A stretch of 64,000 nt of DNA from Hemicordylus capensis (Eukaryota; Chordata; Lepidosauria; Squamata; Cordylidae). A program made the translations under genes and the position numbers. Under the pieces are notes generated by a model, which did not search any database, was not told the DNA's origin, and was given only the letters and a program-made list of their open reading frames with translations. Location of the stretch: contig NC_069657.1 in NCBI RefSeq assembly GCF_027244095.1, positions 147,866,857-147,930,856 of the forward strand, read 5' to 3'. Shown here one piece after another: positions 56,201 to 64,000 of this stretch (positions are counted from its first letter, which is position 1; each line of letters opens with the position of its first letter).

Positions 56201-59200
56201 AAACCAAGAAGCCAGTCCTAAGCCTCAGGGCATCTGTCCCAACAGCGAGAAGCCACTACAGCACTTGGGTGAAGGGTGTGCAAGATGAAGGAAGAGGTGG
56301 ACACTTACCCAATGCATAAGCCCCTACAGGTGGGCAGAAGATGGCAGGAGGAGGAGGAGGAGGAAGAGGAGGAGGAGATGATGATGATAAAGAAGAGAGA
56401 CAGAAAGAGAAAGATGGTAGATGAGTGACCTGCAGCTGCTTGGGAGCAGGAAGGGCATCAAGGTGTGGGTGCGGGGTGGGGGGGAGAACACTCACAGAAG
56501 CAGTTCCTGCTGGTTGTGCTGGAAGACTGCCCCGATGTGATGGAAGATAGCCGGAGTGAACAAGTAGATGCCGCAGTTGATCAGCTCACTCACAAAAGTG
56601 CTGGGCTTCTCCACGTAGTGCAGGACCTGGAGAAGAAAGGGGCCATGGGGCAGGAGAGCACAAAGCCCATGAAACTTGCCTCCCCTCGGGCTGCTGTGCA
56701 TGGGGATTTCCCAATCCAACCCGTCTGCAGCACACACACACACACACCCGGTGCAGCACAGAGGTGGGCACTCCCGGCAGGGTCCGCTCCAGCCCTGGGG
56801 GAGGGGGAGGAGGGCTTTCTCTGGAACTGGAGCCCACAGAGGTGCCAGGGAAGGTGGGAAGGAGGACCCTGGAAAGACACAAAGGGGACGCCAGGAAGGG
56901 GAAAGGGCCGGCTGGGATTGCAGTCCCCCGCTACCCCCACAGGTCTCCCCAGTGTTCCCTTTGTGCCTTTCCCCAGCACCGCCGTGGATTCTGGTTCCAA
57001 GGAAGAGTTCCCTCCCCACCAGCAAGGGGCTGGCTGTTCTGGGAGCAACCTCCTCCGGGCAGCACCAGGGGTTTGCCGCAGATCTGTCGGAACTGGAAAT
57101 CCCGAGGCACAGCCCTAGCCTACGCCACACCTTCTGAGCCCAGGGTCCAGAAAGCAGCAGTCAGGACTCCAGGAAGAACTCTCCGCTGTGACCTGCTCTC
57201 TGCCCAGGCCTCCACGTACCTCGTGTGTCTCGGCATTCGCCACGATGCAGCCATAGTTCAGAGACTGCTTCCTGTTGGCCTGCAAAGGGAGAAGAGGGTC
57301 ACAGAGAAGAGCGCAGGGAGGGAGGAGCATTTGCAGCTGGGCTGAAGCCTGCAAGGGGTTGACTTGCTGCAGCAGAGCACTAAGGGAGCCCAGCCCAAAC
57401 TGTGCCGAGGAAGCGGCTTTCGAATGAGACAAACCACAGGCCCGTCTCGTTCCGTGCTGTCCGCACTGACTGGCAGCAGCCCTGCAGGGTTTTGGACAAG
57501 GGTCTTTCCCGCCTGGAGGGGCCAGGGACTGAATCTGGGACCTTCTGCATGCAAAGCAGGTGTCCTGCCACTGAGTGATGCCCCCACCAGGCTCTGCCCC
57601 CAAGATAAAGTAAGGCACTTTGCCCTGTATAGACTTGGACCCCACAGCTCGCCCTCCCACGGCATTCCCCGAGTGGGGGCTCTCGGATTCCACGGAGGAG
57701 GTCATTACCGTGGTGCCCAGCATGAGGAAGCTGTCATGATCGCCTCGCTGCCGGTGGAAGCTCAGCATCTCACCCAGAGGGAATTCGGAACAGACGTCGG
57801 CGTTGAGCACAAAGAAGGCCTCGGGGTTACCTGTGAGGATCTGGTCCCGGAAGTGGTAGATGCCACCACCTGTGCCGAGGGCGGCATATTCTTGCAGGTA
57901 CCTGAAGACAATGAGGGCTGGATAGCCTTGCTTGCCGGAGGTGGAGTTGTCTAAGCCGAGAGCCGTATCAGCTGACAAATGCAGCTGGCTCTTGCAACAG
58001 GCTGTGCAGAAGCAGGATCTGGGTCCCTTCCCTTCCCTTCCCAACGGATGCTAGCCGGCCACCAACCTGATAGGCATTTTGAACTCTTGCTGGGCTGATA
58101 CCAGGAAGCGGCTGAGGGCCTCATTGGGCTGATAGAACCCGATCAGGAGGATCTCCTTCATGTTGGGCACCTGTAAGGGATGGGGCAGAGGTCAGGAAGG
58201 TCCTCGCTGCGAAGGCTGGCTGCACTTCCCCTGCCCATTTGATCAAGCTTTAGAGCTGAAGAGAACCCAGAGTGCCCTGAATTGCCCTCCACCCCCACAT
58301 CAGCACCCCTAAGTACCTTTGTGCATGCTTCGATGTGGTGCTGTATCATAGGCACCCCTGCCACAGGGAAGAGGGGCTTGGGCACCTCAAAAGACAAGGG
58401 GCGGAAGCGCGTCCCTGCAGGGAGAAGATCACAGAGTCATGGAGCGGGAGCTCATTCAGCCCACCCCTCCCTCCCAGAAAGGAGGGGCAACTGCACATCA
58501 TGGGCCGGGTGACGTGGAACGTTATGCTGCAAGGAGAGCTGGTCTGGTGGTAGCAAGCATGACTTGTCCCCGTAGCTAAGCTGGGTCTGCCCTGGTTGCA
58601 TCTGAATGGGAGACTTGATGTGTGAGCACTGCAAGATATTCCCCTCAGGGGATGAAGCCGCTCTGGGAAGAGCAGGTGGTTTCAAGTTCCCTCCCTGGCA
58701 GCTTCTCCAAGATAGAGCTGAGAGAGATTCCTGCCTGCAACCTTGGAGAAGCCGCTGCCAGTCGGTGAAGACAATACTGAGCAAGATAGACCAGTAGTCT
58801 GACTCCGTATATGGCAGTTTCCTATGTTCCTATGAGAGAACAATGGCGAGGAAAGAGCAGTGCAGCCAGGCTCCTGGGGAACAGCTGATGATGCAAGCAA
58901 AGGACTGAGCGAGGGGAGGGGAGGAATGGATGGGGGAGAGAAAAGGCCCCTTGGTCAGACATTATGTATCACAGGTATGTGTGTAAAGGTATCTGCACAC
59001 ATGTATATGCTTTTGTGAGAAGGCACGTGCATTCGTTTTAAAATGAACTTGGGTATCCCTCCCCCCCTCAAAAGCTGGGTACCCAGATAAGAAGTATACT
59101 ACTGTACATGCACTGAACACAGCAAGTGAAGCAGGCTCAAAACTGCTTTTGTCCTAGAGCTCAGGTCTCAAGCCTATATTCTGGACCAGAATTCAGCCTG

Positions 59201-60276
59201 TACAATTGAAGACAGGAACAAAAGAAGGGCCCTACTGGATCAGTCAAAAGGCCTGTCTAGTCCAGCATCTTATTCCCCACCATGGCCAACCAGATGCTCC
59301 TGAGAAGTCCACATTGTGGAGGCTGATGCCTCTACCCTCTCGCTGCTGTTGCTTCCCAAGGAATGGTATTCAGAGACATACTGACTCTGGACATAAAGGA
59401 ACCACATCACCAGATGGATGACTAGAAACCCTCAAGACTGATCCTCCATGAAGTCATCTAGTCTCCTTCTGAAGTAATCTAAGCTAGCGGAGAGGAGAGC
59501 TGGTCTTGTGGTAGCAAGCATGACTTGTCCCCTTAGCTAAGCAGGGTCTGCCCTGGTTGCATCTGAATGGGAGACTTGATGTGTGAGCACTGCAAGATCT
59601 TCCCCTCAGGGGATGGATCCGCTCCGGGAAGAGCAGAAGGTTCTAAGTTCCCTCCCTGGCTTCTCCAAGATCGGGCTGAGAGAGATTCCTGCCTGCAACC
59701 TTGGAGAAGCCGCTGCCAGTCTGTGAAGGCAATACTGAGCTAGATAGACCAATGGTCTGACTCAGTATATGGCAGCTTCCTATGTTCCTATGTAGTGGCC
59801 AAGCCAGAGGTTGCTGGTTCAAATCTCTGCTGGTATGTTTCCCAGACTATGGGAAACACCTATATTGGGCAGCAGCGATATAGGAAGATGCTGAAAGGCA
59901 TCATCTCACACTGCATGGGAGATGGCAATGGTCAACCCCTCCTGCAGTCTACCAAGGAAAACCACATGGCTCTATGGTCTCCAGGAGTCGACACCGACTT
60001 GACGGCACACTTTGCCTTTTAAGCTAGTGGCACAACTTGTGGCAGTAGATTTGATACATTAGTTATATGCTGTATAAACTGGTACTTCCTGCATCCTGTA
60101 TCTCTTGCCAATTAGTTTGATTGGCTGTACTATTATGAGTGGAGGAGAAAAACAGCTCTTTCTTTCCACTTTCTCCATAGAGGTTTATAAACCTATGCAT
60201 ACTATCATGTCCCCCGAATAAAAAAAGAATACTTCTGAACATGTTTGGAATGTCTTTCCCTAACCATTGACTGTAG

Positions 60277-60316
<40 letters not shown>

Positions 60317-60665
60317 TTGGAAATGATTCAGAGAAGGAAGTTTGGCCGTATGTTATCATTTCTCCCTCTCTCGAAAGGACATTGAAACCAGTCACCCCCC
60401 ACACCCCGGTTCAGCCTCTCTGCTGGATCGTCTTGCATCAACCTTTGGGCGCTGCAGATCAAGGGCAAGGCAAACAAAAATGGGTTGACCCTGAAAGAGC
60501 CGGAAGTGGGGTGAGGACGGGCTGGAGAGGTCTAATGGCAGGAGGAGCCAATGGCTACAGGCAGGTGGGTGGGGCTGCGAGCCAGGCTCTCAGGTGCCCG
60601 CTTTGGGAACGCTGGTGGACCTCACCTTTCTGAGGGCCCCCGATGAGGATCACGGCTTTCAGCAT
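47049..60665 (-). CDS. GMPPA: GMPPA, GDP-mannose pyrophosphorylase alpha (complete, 12 coding exons)
   Basis: GMPPA is the regulatory partner of GMPPB, which makes GDP-mannose from mannose 1-phosphate and GTP in the cytosol for glycosylation. It binds GDP-mannose and restrains GMPPB. Coding exons (minus): 60665-60626, 58414-58317, 58170-58067, 57901-57709, 57279-57220, 56626-56496, 56002-55868, 53526-53429, 51759-51713, 51517-51425, 47545-47377, 47149-47049. They sum to 1269 nt, 422 residues plus TGA, with every junction GT-AG and in phase. An N-terminal nucleotidyltransferase fold has [13 protein letters not shown] (9-21), [10 protein letters not shown] (24-33), GTGGG (90-94) and LNAD (113-116). 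The C-terminal left-handed beta-helix starts near 287 ([15 protein letters not shown]). The extra residues within the GxGTR signature, compared with GMPPB, are typical of the alpha subunit. The PSDPNPNDP insertion (359-367) probably belongs to the loop that contacts GMPPB. Human GMPPA has 420 residues. No stops or frameshifts are seen. Confidence 0.97.
47190..47230. repeat. (TG)n(CG)n alternating tract in GMPPA intron 11
   Basis: A TG run followed by CG alternation and CACA. Alternating purine-pyrimidine tracts of this kind can adopt Z-DNA; it lies about 40 bp from the exon 12 acceptor. Confidence 0.9.
47377..47545 (-). CDS. GMPPA: GMPPA coding exon 11
   Basis: 169 nt, residues 334-389 plus one base: [40 protein letters not shown], then [16 protein letters not shown]. 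Acceptor CCACAG; donor GTAAGC at 47376. Confidence 0.96.
47806..48430 (-). mobile_element. L2 LINE 3' fragment in GMPPA intron 10
   Basis: On the minus strand, [20 protein letters not shown] and [11 protein letters not shown] are the C-terminus of L2 ORF2, preceded by [14 protein letters not shown]. An AT-rich 3' region follows, down to 47806 with 'gggcggggtataaatc'. It has the same orientation as the gene. Confidence 0.88.
48523..48705 (+). mobile_element. tRNA SINE with L2-like tail in GMPPA intron 10
   Basis: Head 'gcagtggttagagtgtggga', short body ('ggccaatctcgctctagcc', 'acctcacaaatttgttggg') and tail 'ataaaggcaggataaag'-like. A 22-bp stretch ('gttgttgggataaaaggcag') is duplicated at the tail. 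Confidence 0.6.
51425..51517 (-). CDS. GMPPA: GMPPA coding exon 10
   Basis: 93 nt, residues 303-333, [20 protein letters not shown] then [11 protein letters not shown], hexapeptide beta-helix repeats. Phase 0 both sides. Acceptor CTGCAG; donor GTAGGT. Confidence 0.96.
51713..51759 (-). CDS. GMPPA: GMPPA coding exon 9
   Basis: 47 nt, residues 287-302, [16 protein letters not shown], the first beta-helix turn. Too short to stand out as an open frame. Acceptor CACAG; donor GTGAGT at 51712. Confidence 0.94.
52303..52428. mobile_element. hAT-type palindromic MITE in GMPPA intron 8
   Basis: Begins CAGGGCTTTTCCACCTTGGG and ends 'cccaagcttgagaacccctg', an inverted pair. The core 'ggactacaactcccatcag' pairs with 'agtagtccagcaac'. 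The ends resemble hAT CAGNGGTTCTCAA termini. No clear duplication. Confidence 0.72.
53175..53345 (+). mobile_element. tRNA SINE (L2-tailed), 5' truncated, in GMPPA intron 8
   Basis: 'gggtgactctgggccagtca', 'cttctctctcagcctagcc', 'cacagggttgttgcgagg', 'ctctttggaggaagagcgg' and 'gatataaaatg', then (AAAT)n. It lacks the tRNA head and ends about 80 bp from exon 8. Confidence 0.8.
53429..53526 (-). CDS. GMPPA: GMPPA coding exon 8
   Basis: 98 nt, residues 254-286 plus one base: [32 protein letters not shown]. Acceptor TGCCAG; donor GTATTA at 53428. Two cysteines here (SCYSQC) replace the human SRYQDT. Confidence 0.94.
54300..54765 (+). mobile_element. CR1 LINE 3' end in GMPPA intron 7, antisense to the gene
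   Basis: Translates as [20 protein letters not shown], then [20 protein letters not shown], followed by the usual 3' UTR ('gctggactagatgggcctt', 'cctgatccagcaaggc', 'gttcttatgttct'). Confidence 0.9.
54926..55080 (-). mobile_element. CR1 LINE 3' end, opposite orientation
   Basis: 'aacataagaacagccctgct' followed by 'ggatcaagcccaaggccc' and 'agtccagcatcctgtttcgc', the inverted counterpart of 54600-54765. Only the last 155 bp of CR1 are present. Confidence 0.88.
55093..55673. mobile_element. Fold-back hAT-like element in GMPPA intron 7
   Basis: The right end 'gagcacacccctag' is the inverted TAGGGGTGTGC terminus. The left end near 55093 ('aaaggatgtgtgtg') is its imperfect partner. 'ttgtaaagggaattccc' and 'agtaaatg' at about 55174-55197 pair with 'catttactaggaattccctt' at about 55512-55531. 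No exact 8-bp duplication was found. The interior contains a tandem repeat (55241-55330). Confidence 0.6.
55241..55330. repeat. 26-bp tandem repeat inside the fold-back element
   Basis: Units starting 'aaccggggccatgagccta' at 55241 and 55267, then a shortened 22-bp unit at 55293 and a partial unit at 55315. Confidence 0.9.
55868..56002 (-). CDS. GMPPA: GMPPA coding exon 7
   Basis: 135 nt, residues 209-253 plus two bases: [31 protein letters not shown] and [10 protein letters not shown]. It is shorter than human just before IRLEQDVF, in a variable surface loop. Acceptor CTCCAG; donor GTAAGG. Confidence 0.94.
56345..56390. repeat. GGA/GAT-rich simple repeat
   Basis: Purine-rich GGA run followed by GAT units, in GMPPA intron 6. 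Confidence 0.9.
56496..56626 (-). CDS. GMPPA: GMPPA coding exon 6
   Basis: 131 nt, residues 166-208 plus two bases: [20 protein letters not shown] then [10 protein letters not shown] and FQHNQQELL. Acceptor CTCCAG; donor GTGAGT at 56495. Confidence 0.95.
57220..57279 (-). CDS. GMPPA: GMPPA coding exon 5
   Basis: 60 nt, residues 146-165, [20 protein letters not shown]. Phase 0 on both sides. Acceptor TTGCAG; donor GTACGT. Confidence 0.95.
57425..57592 (-). mobile_element. tRNA-Ala-headed SINE in GMPPA intron 4
   Basis: On the minus strand: 'gcatcactcagtggcaggac' (box A-like), 'ctgctttgcatgcagaagg', 'cagattcagtccctgg' (box B-like), 'gggaaagacccttgtcc' and 'gctgccagtcagtgcgga'. Sense to the gene; the tail is truncated. 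Confidence 0.78.
57709..57901 (-). CDS. GMPPA: GMPPA coding exon 4
   Basis: 193 nt, residues 81-145. It holds [14 protein letters not shown] and [15 protein letters not shown], the core of the nucleotide-sugar binding fold. Acceptor CTTCAG; donor GTAATG at 57708. Confidence 0.96.
58067..58170 (-). CDS. GMPPA: GMPPA coding exon 3
   Basis: 104 nt, residues 47-80 plus two bases of Arg81: [20 protein letters not shown] then [14 protein letters not shown]. Acceptor TTACAG; donor GTTGGT at 58066, a weaker but human-compatible junction. Confidence 0.95.
58317..58414 (-). CDS. GMPPA: GMPPA coding exon 2
   Basis: 98 nt, residues 14-46, [20 protein letters not shown] then [13 protein letters not shown]. 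Acceptor CTGCAG before 58414; donor GTACTT at 58316. Confidence 0.96.
58531..58834 (+). mobile_element. 5S rRNA-headed SINE, copy 2, GMPPA intron 1
   Basis: 'gtagctaagctgggtctgc', 'ctgaatgggagacttgatg', 'cagggagggaac'-complement body, 'ttggagaagccgctgccag', 'actccgtatatggcag' and tail 'ttcctatgttcctatg'. Antisense to GMPPA and close to the copy at 59493. Confidence 0.88.
59205..59482 (-). mobile_element. Decayed CR1 LINE 3' end, GMPPA intron 1
   Basis: 'gaagggccctactggatcag', 'aaggcctgtctagtccagc', 'ccaaccagatgctcctg' and 'catctagtctccttctg' are the inverted 3' UTR of CR1. Confidence 0.7.
59493..59792 (+). mobile_element. 5S rRNA-headed SINE, copy 3, GMPPA intron 1
   Basis: 'ttagctaagcagggtctgcc', 'ctgaatgggagacttgatg', 'ttggagaagccgctgccag', 'actcagtatatggcagc' and tail 'ttcctatgttcctatg'. 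The 5S A box is better preserved than in copy 2. Confidence 0.88.
59793..60023 (+). mobile_element. Sauria-type SINE joined to the 5S SINE
   Basis: It starts directly at the tail of the 5S SINE. It holds 'gaggttgctggttcaaatc' (box B-like), 'cagactatgggaaacacc', 'gatgctgaaaggcatcatc' and ends 'cgacttgacggcacacttt'. The box A part is missing, so it was cut by, or inserted next to, the 5S SINE. Confidence 0.82.
60279..60314. repeat. (CA)n microsatellite
   Basis: About 18 CA units in GMPPA intron 1. Confidence 0.95.
60626..60665 (-). CDS. GMPPA: GMPPA coding exon 1
   Basis: Encodes [13 protein letters not shown] plus the first base of Gly14; donor GTGAG at 60625. A likely acceptor (CTCTCCTGCCAG) ends at 60678, so this exon carries 12 nt of 5' UTR and is preceded by a non-coding exon. 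Confidence 0.95.
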
Positions 60666-60689
60666 CGTCCGCGCTGTCTGGCAGGAGAG

Positions 60690-61230
60690 TGGAAAGGGAG
60701 GCTGCGCGTGGGCAGGCTGCGGGAAGGCAGAGGCGCAAGAGACCCTCCACTAAGAAGGCATCCACCCGGGCAGAAAGACACACCAGCGAGCGGCGAAACG
60801 CCTCGGCCCCCTCCACAGAACGCCGCGTCTCACTTCCGAACACGTGAGAATGCCACGTCACCGCAACAGGGCTCTGCCACAGGGCGGTGCTTCGTGGAGC
60901 TAGTCTGCGGGCACCCCTACGGGAGGCTCCGAGACTGCCGCTTGAAGTCCCGCCGCCGCGTACCGGACTCCTGCTGCTGCAGCTGATGTCCTGCCTTTGC
61001 TCCACCGGAAACGCAGAGGGAAGCCGGGCCGGGGAAGGTGGTGTTGTCGGCTAGCATTTGGGCGATGATCCCGGAGACTCGTGGGTGGAGTTAGGAGCAG
61101 AATTTCCCGAGCATTCGTGCCGCAGACGGAGCCCCTCGACGCGATGGCCCCCCCTGGGAGGGAGGCCGACTCAGGCAGGGTTTCGTTTCCAGGTCTCAGC
61201 CCTGAAGTCTGTTTTAATCCCCGAAGCCCC
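60690..61230 (-). promoter_or_regulatory. GMPPA: GMPPA CpG-rich promoter and probable non-coding first exon
   Basis: CpG-dense stretch upstream of the start codon, without a TATA box, as in housekeeping promoters. It has an ETS-like CCGGAAAC at about 61003-61010. A possible non-coding exon ends at 60964 with the donor GTACGC, and would splice to the acceptor ending at 60678. The minus strand carries TGACGTGG at 60860-60853, an unfolded-protein-response type core, beside a CACGTG at 60841-60846. The transcription start is not determined. Confidence 0.6.
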
Positions 61231-62192
61231 GGGGAGTAATTCGGACTAGAGTGGTTCTGAGCATATACAGATGACCTTCCTTCCTTCCCGGCTTGAGTAA
61301 CACAGCCAGCCCCCTACACAAAGGGCTGCGACCTCCTGAGCAATGGAGAGAAGAAATGACTGTCCTGATTGAACAAGGGCACAAGAGATCCACTTGTACG
61401 ACATGTGGCCTCTTGGCGGTATTGCAGATTTTGAAATTAGGTGCTGGGTTGGACTCAAGTCTCCCTGAAAACTACTCGGAGGACCGTTTCAAACTCAAAT
61501 GGGTGAGATCACCCAGTTGTTGAAGGAAAAGCGCTTTGTACATGTCCCAAAGCATTCTTCATTCACTGACGTGCGTTGGAGTTGAGCCCTGGCAGCAGTT
61601 AAAAATGGTTCTGAAGTTAAAAGCCTGATGAATGGGCAAAAGGGCCGTGCATGGGACCTATGGCGGTATAAGACAGAGTCTGAGAGATCCGTGGCTGTGT
61701 GTCCCCGCTCTTCCTTGCCCGAGTCACGTGGGCAAGACGAGGCACAGCTGTAGGGCCCAAACAATCCCTGATATGGTCAGGAAGGACTATTTATAGTTTC
61801 GGAGCTGCAGGTTTCCGAGTAGGGTTCTTGCAGTGTTCCTTAGTACCCGTAGGAGGCAGCATTGGCAAAGGTATAGGAGGACAAAGGTCTGGCTCCCTTG
61901 AACTGTGAGTGCTTCTTGAGAAGAACTAAAGGGTGAGGGAAATGTTGCTGGTGGTGGAAACAGATTGCAGAATAATGTGACACCAGATAGACTTTGGGCC
62001 TGATGAGCCTGCAAGGGAGTTCTTAGAAGTTGAATTGTTGAACTGTGCTCAGTGGAAGGCCAGGTGCCTAGAATGATTAGACCTTGGCTACTAGCCAATG
62101 GCTAGTGCTTGTTGATGCAGGGAGAAGTTGAAAGGAGAACTGAGGGATTGTTTAGCATCATTGTTTAGCACTGCTGCATCTAGTTCCCAGGG
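61231..62192. other. Upstream of GMPPA, no supported gene
   Basis: No exon or clear repeat. In human, SPEG precedes GMPPA; none of its exons are visible here, so they must lie beyond 64000 if the order is kept. Confidence 0.4.
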
Positions 62193-62200
62193 CTCTGGAG

Positions 62201-62644
62201 TAGGGATGGGCATGGAACCGGGTGGGGGGGGGGTAGGACTTCAAGAGCGGGGGAGGGTGAACTTGCCCCTCCCCTGCCTATCTCCCACCAGCGCTGGAGT
62301 TGTGTAAAATCCTTTGAGGTGGCAGTGTACCTCCCTGCCACCCTTTCTGCTTCTTTGGCTGGAAGTAATGGGTGTGTGTGTGCACTGTCAGATGGGCACA
62401 CGATCACAGCATGTGCGTGCCCAGTACTTCCGGCAGAAGGGGTGGCAGGGAGGTACGCTGCCGCCCCGAGGGATTTTACACAACTCCAGAGCTGGGGGGT
62501 AGGGAGTGAGAGGAGGGGTAAGTGCACCCTCCCCCGCCCTTAAAGTCCTACCCCATACTCCTGCTGAATGTTTGAACTGGCCAGTGTTCGAACCTGTTTG
62601 GAGTCCCATAAAAGGGCCTCCGAACAGGTTTGTGCACATCCCTA
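62201..62644. mobile_element. Fold-back hAT-type element, 444 bp
   Basis: Begins TAGGGATGGGCATG and ends with the complement of TAGGGATGTGCAC, between exact 8-bp duplications, CTCTGGAG, at 62193-62200 and 62645-62652. Most of the element folds on itself: 'ggagttgtgtaaaatcc' (about 62296) pairs with 'ggattttacacaactcc' (about 62470), and 'acctccctgccaccc' pairs with 'ggggtggcagggaggt'. Confidence 0.92.
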
Positions 62645-62772
62645 CTCTGGAGCACCGCACCCACGGCTGTGGGCTCTTCATTTGCTGTTTCACCCAGAGG
62701 ACCTTTGCACCTTGCCCTTATGCACACCGATGAAGGTAGGGATGCACTCACTAATACATAATGGAGGGGGGG

Positions 62773-63141
62773 GGGTCATTCACGCTACCAAAACTGGGTA
62801 GGACAAGTGTTGTACCTAGGTTTGGGAGCTGTGTATACTCCCAATTTTTGACTGTGTGGGAGCAAACAACTAGGTAAGAGAAGGGAGAAGTGATTGTGGG
62901 GGATCAAGGTAGGAGAAAAACCTGGATAGGACAGCTTTTCCTCCTACCTTGCTCAAATGCTGGGTAAGACAGTGCTGTCCTACCCAGCTCCTTTCGCTGC
63001 CTTTCTGCCACACAGTCACTTTTCCCTCCTTCTACCTAGTTGTTTGCTCCCACACAACCGAAAATTGGGAGCACACACAGCTCCCAAACCTGAGTAGGAC
63101 ACTTGTCCTACCCAGTTTTCATCCATTGTGTGAATGACCTC
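62773..63141. mobile_element. Fold-back DNA element with GTCATTCAC ends
   Basis: The left end 'gggtcattcac' and right end 'gtgaatgacc' are inverted. The arms of about 150-190 bp share 'aaaactgggtaggacaagtg', 'gtttgggagctgtgt' and 'gtgggagcaaacaactaggt', each present in inverted form on the other side. No coding capacity. The duplication is obscured by a poly-G run at the left. Confidence 0.85.
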
Positions 63142-64000
63142 AGAGTCAATTGCTTCCCTCCATGACCACACCCAGTTCCAGACTCTCTCAGTGGAGACTG
63201 CTGGACTTGGGAGACTAGAAAGAATCTTGCTTCAGCTATGAACTCACTTGGGCTGATCTCCATTGTTTAGCTTCCTTCCCTTTTTGTGAAAAGGGATGAT
63301 AGTGACCTATTTCAAAGGCTGTTGTAACAACAAGGTAAAAACTGTGAACCAGTCTTTGCACTTTAAAGAGTTCTAAATACATTACAGTTAATAAGAAGAA
63401 AATATCTTGGTTTATCTCAGCTCTGTGCATCTGGTCTAGACTGCTCTTGAACATGGAGGTTCTACACCAGAGCTCAACTGCCAGTGACTATGGAAGCTTC
63501 AGCTGGCCATACTTAAGAAATGAAGCCTCCATATTCACAATAATAGTTTGTTGGCACTGGGTGGGAATGGGATTTATTGAGATTTCCTTTGTGCACCTCT
63601 TTGGCGCTTTCTGGAAGCATGTGGCTGAGCACTGTGAGAAAGAGCATGCTGGGCTGGAACACACATGCCTTTTCCAGCAGCATTTTGCTAACTGATACCG
63701 CAGTTCTATGTGCCACAAGTCAGCCATGCTGGGGATGGGTAATGGCAGTTACTCCCCGCTTCTGCCAGGTTCGTCCAGGAAGCCAACCAGCTTTCTTCTG
63801 TTCTCTCAAGCTGCAATTGGCGGGGTGGGGTGGGGGCAGATGCCCGCCAAGCCTGGGAGGGGCAGGGATGGTGAATTCCCAGCCCATCATTGAGAACTGC
63901 AGCCATCAGCACTGAAAACCAGACCAACAAATGTCCCCAAACACCGACAGCATCTATGAGGCAATGCCCCTTTGAGAGGCAAAACCCAACACTGAAAAGT
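63142..64000. other. Right edge, no supported feature
   Basis: No exon, RNA gene or clear repeat. Confidence 0.35.

Noticed and set aside
56465-57345. Long plus-strand frames opposite GMPPA exons 5 and 6
   Set aside because: Shadows of the GMPPA coding strand and its GC-rich introns; the minus-strand exons match a known protein with correct splice sites.
61231-64000. Exons of SPEG upstream of GMPPA
   Set aside because: Expected from the human gene order, but no minus-strand frame here has kinase or immunoglobulin-like features or suitable splice sites.
1-64000. CRISPR arrays, bacterial operons, riboswitches
   Set aside because: Spliced vertebrate genes and SINE/LINE content show nuclear vertebrate DNA. 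The tandem repeats present are microsatellites and minisatellites without spacer structure.

Overview
This is vertebrate nuclear DNA, most likely from a squamate reptile. The clues are Sauria-type SINEs (tRNA-derived head, GGCACACTTTA-type Bov-B-like tail), SINEs with a 5S rRNA head, tRNA SINEs with L2-like tails, many CR1 and L2 3' ends, and many hAT-type DNA elements with readable 8-bp target-site duplications. The species cannot be named from the sequence.

Only two protein-coding genes can be supported, both on the minus strand. GMPPA (mannose-1-phosphate guanyltransferase alpha, the regulatory partner of GMPPB) is complete: twelve coding exons between 60665 and 47049, all with GT-AG junctions, join into an uninterrupted 422-residue frame (human protein 420). 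A CpG-rich stretch (about 60690-61230) is the likely promoter and probably holds a non-coding first exon. About 45 kb downstream, at 1873-1238, lies the first coding exon of an acid-sensing ion channel; its remaining exons are beyond the left edge. GMPPA followed by an ASIC gene on the same strand matches the human order SPEG-GMPPA-ASIC4-CHPF. By position this is ASIC4, but its residues look closer to ASIC1/ASIC2/ASIC3.

Layout: 1-1.2 kb, ASIC intron 1; 1.2-1.9 kb, ASIC exon; 1.9-47 kb, intergenic DNA made of nested repeats plus a few non-repetitive stretches that could be conserved regulatory DNA (about 4, 13.5, 23.4, 29.2 and 32-34.4 kb); 47-60.7 kb, GMPPA with SINEs, CR1, L2 and DNA elements in its introns; 60.7-61.2 kb, promoter; 61.2-64 kb, repeats, including two fold-back elements.

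The most distinctive feature is the number of fold-back (long inverted repeat) DNA elements. Several have a hAT signature: ends like TAGGGATGTGCA and an exact 8-bp target duplication. The largest, at 36657-38341, is 1.7 kb long and is largely one hairpin. A second theme is a shared SINE body and tail attached to two different RNA polymerase III heads (5S rRNA or tRNA). All similarity statements are by eye; no alignment or database search was run.
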